DNA of 53,138 nucleotides, taken from contig CAZUBO010000006.1 in NCBI GenBank assembly GCA_964618955.1, positions 1 to 53,138 of the forward strand. The letters run 5' to 3'. Positions within the stretch are counted from its first letter, which is position 1, and each line of letters opens with the position of its first letter. This document shows, piece after piece, positions 9,953 through 18,093 of this stretch. Below the pieces are notes generated by a model. That model had not been told where the DNA came from. It saw only the letters and a list, made by a program, of their open reading frames with translations, and ran no database searches. The position numbers and the translations under genes were made by a program. The stretch comes from JAKLIH01 sp964618955. GTDB taxonomy: Bacteria; Patescibacteriota; Minisyncoccia; UBA6257; JAKLIH01.

Positions 9953-12817
9953 ATGAGTAGAGGATTAAGAATACTGGTAGTTATATTAACTTTTATGCCT
10001 TTAGCTTTTGCTAAAGCAGAGTGTTCTTTGAATTTGAATAATTTGTCGATAAACAACCAATCAAATAGTAATACGGCAGATATTGTTAGATTACAATCTA
10101 TGATGTTTGTAAATGATTTGTATGATGGTCCTATTACTGGGTATTATGGTAAATTGACTGAAAAGGCGGTAAATAATTTTAAAGCCGATAATGGATTAGT
10201 GGCTAATGGTATAGTAGATAAGAATACAATAAATTTGATTTGTAATAATTACTCATCTTGTCCATTACAATCGACTTTAGAAAAAAATGATGAATTTCCA
10301 GTAAAAGAAATTAAGTTTTTACAATCATTTTTGAGATTGATACCAAATATCTATCCAGAAAAATTAGTTACTGGATTCTATGGAACTAAAACGGAAAATG
10401 CAGTAAAAAGATTGCAAACAAAATTAAGAATTAGTGCTACGGGGAAGATTGATGGAGCTACAAGATCTGAGTTTTGTAACTATTTTAATGAGTTAGACAG
10501 TGAAGTTATTAATGTAAAGTCAGAGACTATCAGTTCTATTTTTCAATCACTATGTTTAGCTTTTCCTCAAAGTATTGAGACTGGAAAGACGGCTTTGTTT
10601 ATTTCTCAGATTTTGGGAGGAAACGCTCCGTATAAATACATATGAAATAACAAGACTAGTGATAACGATAAGACAGCTAAGTATTCTTTTAATAAAGCTG
10701 GTGACTATACCATAAATTTGAAAGTCATTGATTCTAAAGGTAAGATATCAACAGCTAATTGTGGTATTAAAGTTACGGGGGAGACAGTTAGTGGTAATGA
10801 ATTAAATTTAGATGTTAGTTTGAATCAAGAATCAGATTTGAATGTTAAATTAGGTGATAATACTACAACCACTAAGGCTAATACTGGTAAGATTGGTTCT
10901 TCTTTTGATGCTAAAGTTTTTTATCAATCAGTAGAAAAATATATTAATAATCCGGTGAGGGTTGATGCTGAAGTTTTACCAGTTGAGATTGTAAAGGGAG
11001 ATCCGATAAAGATAAATATTATTAATATTCCCAATGATTTAAAAAGACCATTATTAATGCAATGACCAGCTCAAGCTGGTAAGAAGTTAAAAGCTTATTG
11101 AACTGGAGATGATATAATCAATCAATCTCTAGATAGAATTGTTTTAAATTCTAATTGGTATTCCAATATGAATAATGGGGCAGTACCGATAATATATAAA
11201 TCACATAGTATTTTTGCCAATAGAATTAATCCTTATGGTCCGAAAACTAGAGGGTGATTTGAATTGCCATCGGAAAAATTATTTTTAGGTGGTGGTAATG
11301 GTACGGCCGGATCTTTTATGATGAAGGGGTATAATCCTAAAGACGATTGGGCTATTTACCAGAAGGGGTTGTATGTTGATTATGCTGATCTATATTATTC
11401 AAATAATGTGGAGGTCAAAAAAGAAATAGCTAATTATTTTGTGTTTAATAGGAGTGGGAATTATTTGATAAGATTTAATATTTATTTTACAAGTCCCAAT
11501 GATTCTAAAGAATATTTAGTAGCTTATAGTGATATTAATTTAAAAGTTATTGATAAGCCAATTGAAGGATCTTATGCGAAGGTTTATATTACGCCAGGGG
11601 CAAGCAAAGTGGTATCTAGTTGTGAAAAAGAATATACGAATTCTGTTCCAGATAGAACTAGTTATCCTTATAGAGATTTGGATGGCAAGTTTATTGGTTT
11701 TGATTGACAACATATGTTTGTTGATACTGACTATATTGGTGGTGGGATTTGAAATTATTTGAATTTAACAAATGTATTAGCGCCGAAAGGCATGATAAGC
11801 AATTTAATTTTTGGTCAAGAAGGATTGTTCAAAGATTGAGAGAAGTTATTTAGCATCGGAACGTTAGGGAGTAGCTTTTATAGAGCTTTTCAATCAGATC
11901 CTGAAGATTTGTTTTATGTTAATGGCCGAGACCCCGTTGTTACGGATAAGAATATGTGCGCAACATGATATAATGTGCAGACAAAAATTCCAGTTGGTCA
12001 AGGTTATGGGGCTTCGGGCGGTGGTTTTACAAAGACGGGAATATATCTTGATAATCCTGCGAAGATTGAAGGAGCTCAATCTTGTAGAGGTGTTTGTTTT
12101 CAGACAGTAGATTTACCGGATGTTAAAAAGCCAGTGAGTAATAATCGAAGTATTGATACATATATTGATTTAGTCATTAAAGACTACAAGATGGAAAGTA
12201 TTGATAGTAATGGAATGTTTAATATGAAATATTTAGTAAGAAATAATGGTAAGGTTGATTTTAAAGTTGACGATTACACATATCCTAAGGTGGTTTGCAA
12301 AAATGGAAATGAGGCGGGTACGGATTTAAGTATTATTCATAGTGTTTCTAAAAAAACATACAAAGTTGATTATGGTGTTACAATAACAAAAGATATTAAA
12401 GCAGAATCGGAAGTTTGAATTTCTTCTGGTAGTAAACAATATTGTCCGGTGGGAACTGTCATGGCAGGTTGTATCGTTGATCCTAGCGATGTAGTTGACG
12501 AGAAAGATGAAAAGAATAACTATATCAGGAATGTTAGGATTGATTGTGATATGCCAACAACAACTACGACATTACCAAATACAACGGTTACCACAAAACA
12601 AACTTCTAAAGGTACGATGTATAATTTGTTGACTTATGGCGGGCAGATAAATGTTTGTAATAATGATAATGATTGTACTGTGAAGAATGGTTCGGTCTAC
12701 TGTACTCATATTAGAGATGGCGCTCCAGTGACGCCTAATACTTTTGGGGTGGTTAATGTATATTTTGATAAAGATTGCAAGTGTGTTGGTGGTAGGTGTC
12801 AGGCCATTGCTAAATAA
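9953..12817 (+). CDS. Large secreted protein with two peptidoglycan-binding domains, PKD and CARDB-like domains
   Basis: A 954-residue exported protein. I start it at the ATG at 9953, 7 bp after the previous stop, because a signal peptide follows directly (GLRILVVILTFMPLAFAKA); an in-frame ATG at 9914 overlaps the previous gene. Two peptidoglycan_binding_1 repeats occur near residues 40-175 (GYYGKLTEKAVNNF, GFYGTKTENAVKRLQ). A PKD-like module follows (KYSFNKAGDYTINLKVIDSK). A CARDB-like segment (VDEKDEKNNYIRN) sits near residue 850, then a Thr-rich linker and a Cys-rich C-terminus. Many TGA codons are read as Trp. It is probably a surface adhesin or wall protein in an operon with its neighbours. 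Confidence 0.85.
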
Positions 12818-12831
12818 TAAATTATAATAAA

Positions 12832-14268
12832 ATGAAAATGAATTATAATATCATATCAAAAAATAAAAATATTATAGGAACAATAATTCTAATTGTTGGT
12901 TTTGTTTTGATATATAAATTTTCAGGTTTAAATTCTAAAGCAGCTAATTCTTATAGTTGTAATTATTATGTGGGTAGATGTTTTGTGGATAATAAATTTG
13001 GAAAGAATAATAACAAAGATAATTGTGATAAAGAATGTTTGAGTAACAGATACAAATACTATTTTAATAAGACGGCTAATGCCTGTGTTTTGGATTTTCG
13101 AGGAACGTACAATACTAAAAAAGAATGTACTGAAGCTTCTTTGAGAAGTGTACAGTGTAAATGCGATGAGAAGAGCGGAACGTGTGTATCGGCCAATGAT
13201 GGTAGCAGTTTTTTATATGGTGGAATGGATTATGATTCTTGTCGTAAGAATTGTAGACCGCTATATAAGGCATATGAGTGTGACCAAGTTGCTAAAAAAT
13301 GTAATTTAGTTGCTAAAGGTGATGATAAGGCAAAATTAACATATGAAGGTTGTTGAACATATTGTATGGGGCAATCTTTAGGTAGTTTGCCAGTGGAAAC
13401 TTTGTATGGATGTTCTAAAGCTGGTTATTGTGTGCCAAATCCTTCAGGAGGGTTTAAATCTTATGATGAATGTAATAATGATTCAACGTGTAAATTAGTT
13501 AGAATGGATTATGAAGAGAAGATTACTACGAGATATCGTTGAGATGATACTTTGAAGAAATGTGTTTTAGATAAGGATGGTTCTTTTGAGAGTTGAGGTG
13601 AATGTCGGGCAGTCAAAGAAGGTATTGGGTCAGAATTTATATATATGTGCGAGGAGAAGAAATGCGTTCAAAAAACATACAATGATTTAATAACAGCAAG
13701 CATCAGGTCTAGCGATAAAGGAGCTATGGTTAGTTATGAAATGCCAGATATGAGTTGTGACATTAGCGATAAATGCATTATTGAAAGAAATACCGGGAAG
13801 GGTAATTTGGTTTTTTTTATGACTCAAAATGCTTGTCAAAAGGAATGCGAAAAGACTACTAGTAACAATCAATTAACTGGAGATAGCCTATGTGTAATTA
13901 ATTATCTAAGAGAAGTTCCAGATCAGAGTTGTAGCACTAGTAATGATTGCAAACTGGCAGATGAGAATTGTGTTAGTAAAAGTAATAAAACTTATGTAGC
14001 TACTGATGGATATTCAAAGGTTGATCAAGCTTTGTGCACTAAGAATCAAATATCTTATGGTGATTATGGGGATAAGTGTGAGTGTGTTAGTAAACGATGC
14101 GTGTTAACTAATCTGAATAAGCCAAGGATGATATGCGGCGATAAGCTATGCGATGGCGTAGAAAGTAAGGCTTTGTTGTATAGATGAATGACTAGATCTA
14201 CTACGGGGGAGTATAAGCTGGTCCAGCCAGAAGAGAATAGGTATTATTGTCCGCAAGATTGCAAGTAA
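12832..14268 (+). CDS. Secreted or membrane-anchored Cys-rich repeat protein
   Basis: A 478-residue protein with one N-terminal hydrophobic segment (IIGTIILIVGFVLIYKF) acting as signal or anchor. The rest is built of repeats in which paired Cys residues are separated by about 6-25 residues with a conserved Tyr/Gly turn, such as YSCNYYVGRCFVDNKFG and YKYYFNKTANACVLDFRGTY. The same repeat type appears twice in the gene at 8212. The many Cys imply disulfide-bonded extracellular modules. It starts 14 bp after the 954-residue gene, so the three genes likely form one operon. Trp is encoded by TGA several times, for example at 13354 and 14185. No enzyme signature is recognised. Confidence 0.8.
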
Positions 14269-14271
14269 GGC

Positions 14272-14300
14272 TTGATTTCTGCTGATTTCTATGGTATAAT
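14272..14300 (+). promoter_or_regulatory. rpsB-tsf promoter
   Basis: TTGATT at 14272-14277, a 17-bp spacer and TATAAT at 14295-14300. The 100-nt leader to rpsB is unusually long for this genome and holds the structured element below. Confidence 0.75.
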
Positions 14301-14317
14301 ACAACCATAATAAAAAT

Positions 14318-14374
14318 CGGTAAAGTCCGTGTTTTTTATCGTCGAAAAGTTAAAAAACATAATACCGTGGGCTT
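14318..14374 (+). ncRNA. Pseudoknotted 5' leader of rpsB (candidate S2 autoregulatory element)
   Basis: CGGTA (14318-14322) pairs with TACCG (14363-14367). AAGTCC (14323-14328) pairs with GGGCTT (14369-14374). The order of the strands makes an H-type pseudoknot. Between them GTTTTTTA (14331-14338) pairs with TAAAAAAC (14351-14358). S2 is known to repress its own mRNA in other bacteria through an rpsB leader; applying that here is inference. Confidence 0.6.
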
Positions 14375-14400
14375 GATTAATAAAAGGTTAAAAAAAATGT

Positions 14401-15114
14401 ATGGATATAGATCAAAAGAAGATTCAAGATATGATTATGAACGGTCTTCATTATGGGCATAAGAAAAACAAAACCCATCCTAAGGCAGCTCCATTTATCT
14501 TGGCAACAAAGAATAATATTGAAATAATGAATCTAGAGATTACTTATTTCAAAATGCAAGAAGCAATTGAAATGATCCAAAAGACCATTAATAACAATGG
14601 TGGAGTTTTGTTTGTTTCAACATTGCCTTCAGCAAAGGATTGTATTAAGGATATTGCAAAATCTTTAAATCAACCTTATGTTATAAGTCGTTGAATTGGT
14701 GGATTATTGACTAATTACAAATCAATCAGCGAAAGAGTCAAATTCTTTTTGGATTTAAAACAAAAATTAAATGATGGAGAATTTGATAAGAATACTAAAA
14801 AAGAAAGAGTCAAATTAGAAAAACAATTAGAAAAATTAGAAGAAAAGTTTGGCGGATTAAGCTGTATGAATAAAAAACCAGAATTGGTATTTGTGATTGA
14901 TCCTAGATACCATAAGACAGCGGTATTAGAAGCCAATTCAAGTAATATTCCAGTAATTGCAGTGTTGGATAATGACGATAATCCAACAAAGATTACATGT
15001 CCAATTCCTGCTAATGATAGTTCAGTATCTTCAATTAGCTATATCTTGGGAGAGATAAAGGCGAATATAAAAGCTAAGACAATAGTAGTACCAGTTAAGC
15101 AAGATATGGAATAA
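14401..15114 (+). CDS. rpsB: 30S ribosomal protein uS2
   Basis: Small-subunit protein of 237 residues, normal family length. The N-terminus carries MIMNGLHYGHKKNKTHPKAA, equivalent to the conserved GxHxGH segment, and SRWIGGLLTNYKS contains the strongly conserved Trp of uS2, here encoded by TGA at 14692-14694. This is one of the clearest proofs of UGA = Trp in the window. The ATG at 14401 is used; another ATG five bases upstream is in a different frame. It is transcribed with tsf, 41 bp downstream, behind a structured leader. Confidence 0.97.
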
Positions 15115-15155
15115 TTAATTTGAATTTAATTTTAACAAATTATTAAAATTTCAAT

Positions 15156-16013
15156 ATGGACTTAACACAATTAATAAAACAATTACGTGATGAGACTGGG
15201 GTTTCAATCATGGAATGTAAAAAAGCTTTAGAAAAAGCCGAAATGGATTTGGACAAAGCTAGAATTATTTTAAAAGAAGAAGGCTTAGCAAGAGCTGATA
15301 AAAAAGCTGAGAGAGAGACCAAAGCTGGAATTGTTTCAACTTTTATATCTCCTGATAACAAGATTGCTAGCATTGTTGAATTCCGTTGCGAAACTGATTT
15401 TGTAGCTAAGAATGAAGATTTCGTAAGATTAGCTAATACTATTGCTAAAGAAATTGCTTTATTAAATCCTAGTAGTGTAGAAGAATTTCTTCCTATGACT
15501 ATGACCGATGGTAGTGAAACTATTGATTCCGCTATTCGTAGCTTAGTTGCATTGATCGGTGAGAAGATGGAGATTGCTAGATTCAAAAGAATTACTAGTG
15601 AAGGATATATTGGTTCTTATACACATGCTGGTTCTCGTTTAGCAGTATTATTGAATATTAATGCTGATAAAGATATCTGAAACAATGATAGTGTTAAGGA
15701 ATTAGTTACTGACTTAGCTATGCAAGTAGCAGCTATGAGTCCAGTAAGTTTAACTCCAGACGACTTATCTCCAGTTGAATTAGAGAATATCAAAGGCTTT
15801 ATTATGGAAGAATTGGCTAAAGAGAATAAGCCAGAAGAGATCAAACAAAAGATTATGACTGGTAGATTACAAAAGAGATTTTCTGACGTTTGTTTGTATT
15901 ATCAACCATTCATCAAGAATGACTCTTTAACAGTTGAAAAGTTAGTTGAAGCTAAGGGGAAAGAGTTAGGAGCTTCAATCAAGGTTGTCGAGTTTATAAG
16001 ATACCAAAGCTAA
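15156..16013 (+). CDS. tsf: Elongation factor Ts
   Basis: Guanine-nucleotide exchange factor for EF-Tu; 285 residues. The N-terminal UBA-like domain reads LIKQLRDETGVSIMECKKAL, with the family signature KKALEKAEMDLDKA, and the TDFVAKNEDFVRLA motif marks the EF-Tu-contacting core. TGA at 15678 encodes Trp in DKDIWNND. The rpsB-tsf pair is the standard bacterial order. A small membrane-anchored protein gene follows 5 bp downstream and is probably cotranscribed. Confidence 0.97.
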
Positions 16014-16018
16014 ATATT

Positions 16019-16561
16019 ATGTTTAATTATTGATTTTTGCTAGCATTGATAATAGGAGTAATTGGATTATTTACTATTGTTAATAAAAAAATAAAATCAA
16101 AAGAAATAGATTTGTCTAAAGATGATAATGTATTTAATTTCAAAATTAAGAAGATAAGATTGGAAGAGATTGAGAATAAGACTTTGAGATTCTTGGAGAA
16201 GATGTTGCAGAGATTGAGAGTTGTGATTTTGAGGATTGATAATTCTTTGAGTAAGTCTTTGAAGAATTTAAAGGCTCAGAAGAATGACGAAAAGATCTTT
16301 TCAGTGAGTAAGTTGACAAGTTACGAAATAAAAACTGACAAAGACGCTACTAGGGTTTTGGAGATAAACTATTTGGAAAGTGTTAAAAGCAATCCAGATA
16401 TTGAAAGTTGTTTGAAGCTAGCAGAACTATATATGGATTGTAGGGATTTCAATTCTTGTCATGCTTTGTTATACAAGGCTTGAACTCAAGATAATTCCAA
16501 TGAAAAATTATTGAAATTATTAAGAGATTTAAAAGAATTGAAAACTAAAGTTATTGAATAA
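16019..16561 (+). CDS. Small protein with N-terminal membrane helix and TPR-like C-terminus
   Basis: A 180-residue protein. Residues 4-22 form one membrane helix (WFLLALIIGVIGLFTIV), followed by a charged, probably coiled region. Near residues 125-165 the pattern LKLAELYMDCRDFNSCHALLYKA resembles a TPR helix pair. Trp codons at both ends are TGA. It follows tsf by 5 bp and is closed by a terminator. Function unknown; a cytoplasm-facing membrane scaffold is a guess from architecture only. Confidence 0.75.
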
Positions 16562-16565
16562 TTTG

Positions 16566-16612
16566 AAAAAGGCAAGGGTAGGTTGAATTGGTAAATACTC
16601 TTGTCTTTTTTG
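16566..16612 (+). terminator. Intrinsic terminator of the rpsB-tsf operon
   Basis: AAAAGGCAAGGGTA pairs with TACTCTTGTCTTTT through 14 positions with two G-T pairs and is followed by T residues. Confidence 0.8.
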
Positions 16613-16668
16613 AAGGATTGGGTGAAACTCTTTAAAAATTTAAAAAAGTATGATAGAATACAATAGAT

Positions 16669-16740
16669 GCCGAGATAGCTCAACGGTAGAGCAATGGTTT
16701 TGTAAACCATAGGTTGAAGGTTCAAATCCTTTTCTCGGCT
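16669..16740 (+). tRNA. tRNA-Thr (UGU)
   Basis: Complete cloverleaf: acceptor GCCGAGA/TCTCGGC, D arm with GGTAGAGC, anticodon stem ATGGT/ACCAT around a TTTGTAA loop (anticodon TGT), and T arm with GGTTCAAATCC. The 3' CCA is not encoded. It is the first tRNA of a Thr-Tyr-Thr-Trp cluster interrupted by an endonuclease gene. Confidence 0.95.
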
Positions 16741-16832
16741 CAGCATTATTCTCGATATTGCTAGGATAAATTATTGGTTGTTAAGGACTTTGTCGACTAT
16801 TAATTTAGACTTTAAAGAGTGAACTTTTAAAA

Positions 16833-17624
16833 ATGGCTAGAAGATGAACTAAAAAAGAAGAAAAGGAAAAGCGCAAAGAATTAAAAAATCTTTATGTTAA
16901 GGAGAATAAAACGATTGGCGAAATAGCTAAAATATTAAATATTAGTCAAAGTGCTACTTATGATAGACTGTTAAGATTAAATATTCCTTCTTGACCTTCA
17001 AAAAAATTACATTACAAGAATAAACAATATAATGCTAAGATTCCAAAACGTTATTCAAATGATTTGGCGGAATTTGTAGGGATTATGTTAGGCGATGGAC
17101 ATATTAGTCATTTCCAAGTTACGGTTACTTTGGGAACAAAGGAATATGAATATGTTGAATATGTATCTAATTTGATGAATAGAGTATTTAAAGCCCATTC
17201 TAAAATATCTATTAGAAGATGTGGTTATAAAACGGTATACGTTGGTTCTGTAGAAGCTGTTGAATGATTGAAAGATATGGGATTAGTACACGATAAGGTT
17301 AAGGAGCAAGTAGGTGTCCCAAAATGAATATTCAAGAGAGATTGTTTTATACAAAATGCTTTAAGAGGATTAATTGATACTGATGGTTCGATTTATAAAT
17401 TGAAATTTGGCATTCAAATATCTTTTTGTAACAGATCTATGTTATTGCTTGAGGCAGTGAGAAATATGTTTATTAAATTAGGATATCATCCTTCTAGAAT
17501 TAGTGGTTATAATTTATATTTAACCAAAAAAAAGGAAATTTTAAGATTTGGAAAGGAAATAGGATTTCATAATTCTAAACATCAGAGACGTTTTGTGGAA
17601 TTTATTAAAAAATATTTAAAATAA
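16833..17624 (+). CDS. Free-standing LAGLIDADG homing endonuclease
   Basis: A 263-residue protein. The N-terminus carries a helix-turn-helix (IGEIAKILNISQSATYDRLL). Two LAGLIDADG-like helices follow: LAEFVGIMLGDGHI near residue 77 and ALRGLIDTDGSI near residue 180. This is the two-motif, monomeric arrangement, and the acidic residues used for catalysis are present. Four Trp codons are TGA, so the gene is adapted to the local code. It sits between tRNA-Thr and tRNA-Tyr and ends 1 bp before tRNA-Tyr. No intron flanks it and both tRNAs are intact, so it is probably a free-standing mobile gene targeting this tRNA region. Confidence 0.88.
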
Positions 17625-17625
17625 T

Positions 17626-17711
17626 GGACAGATGGCGGAGAAGAAAACGCATTTGGCTGTAAACCAAACGACCTTAGGTCTACGTAGGTGCAAATCCTAC
17701 TCTGTCCACCA
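17626..17711 (+). tRNA. tRNA-Tyr (GUA)
   Basis: Class II tRNA with a long variable arm (GACCTTAGGTC region). Acceptor GGACAGA/TCTGTCC, anticodon loop CTGTAAA (GTA), T arm GTAGGTGCAAATCCTAC. An ACCA end is present in the DNA. It begins 1 bp after the endonuclease stop codon. Confidence 0.95.
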
Positions 17712-17750
17712 ATATTCTTTAAGAATGTTGAAGAGTTGACACTAAACTTC

Positions 17751-17822
17751 GCCGGAGTGGCTTAGTGGTATAGCACGTCATTGGTAATGACGAGATCGAG
17801 AGTCCGATTCTCTCCTCCGGCT
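17751..17822 (+). tRNA. tRNA-Thr (GGU)
   Basis: Acceptor GCCGGAG/CTCCGGC, anticodon stem CGTCA/TGACG around the loop TTGGTAA (anticodon GGT), and T arm GAGAGTCCGATTCTCTC. CCA is not encoded. With tRNA-Thr(UGU) it covers the Thr codons. Confidence 0.95.
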
Positions 17823-17867
17823 CATTCTACTTTTAAAAGTAGATTTAAAAAATTTAAAAACATTGTA

Positions 17868-18026
17868 ATGAAAAAAGAAGTTTTAGCAAAAATGCAATGC
17901 AATGATTGTAAAAATATTAATTATTACACTCATAAGAATAAAAAACTAGTTAAAGGTAAGCTAGAATTGAAAAAGCATTGTTCAAAATGCCGTAAGCATA
18001 CTTTGCATAAGGAAACAAAGAAGTAA
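17868..18026 (+). CDS. rpmG: 50S ribosomal protein bL33
   Basis: A 52-residue zinc-ribbon ribosomal protein. The start at 17868 gives MKKEVLAKMQCNDCKNINYY; a longer in-frame reading would begin inside tRNA-Thr and is rejected. Zinc ligands CNDC and CSKC are both present, and the spacing NYYTHKNKKL is typical of bL33. In many bacteria rpmG lies just before secE-nusG, often with tRNA-Trp close by. Here rpmG and tRNA-Trp are kept, but the following genes belong to an integrated element. Confidence 0.93.
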   Translation: MKKEVLAKMQCNDCKNINYYTHKNKKLVKGKLELKKHCSKCRKHTLHKETKK

Positions 18027-18047
18027 AGCATAGCTTTGCTTCTTTGT
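18015..18047 (+). terminator. Strong inverted repeat over the rpmG stop codon
   Basis: ACAAAGAAGTAAAGC and GCTTTGCTTCTTTGT form a nearly perfect 15-bp stem with a 3-nt loop that spans the stop codon. No clear T-run follows, so it may stabilise or process the mRNA rather than terminate it. Confidence 0.5.
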
Positions 18048-18069
18048 GCTAATGGAAGTTTTAATTTTT

Positions 18070-18091
18070 ACAAATTTGAATTCAAATTTGT
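18070..18091. repeat. Perfect 22-bp palindrome just before tRNA-Trp(UCA)
   Basis: ACAAATTTGAA followed by TTCAAATTTGT is a perfect palindrome with no loop, 4 bp before the tRNA. It could be an operator, a recombinase-related site or a cruciform; sequence alone does not decide. Confidence 0.45.
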
Positions 18092-18093
18092 AT

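Noticed and set aside
14692..14694. UGA read as glycine (as in Absconditabacteria and Gracilibacteria)
   Set aside because: Conserved Trp sites in uS2, GpsA, RF1, SSB and TyrRS match TGA, and the UCA tRNA has a tRNA-Trp body.
16741..17625. Group I intron carrying the homing endonuclease
   Set aside because: Both flanking tRNAs are complete and I see no intron core; the endonuclease gene stands alone.
17781..17867. Longer bL33 start within tRNA-Thr
   Set aside because: The extra residues are tRNA antisense-like noise; bL33 begins MKKEVLAKM at 17868.
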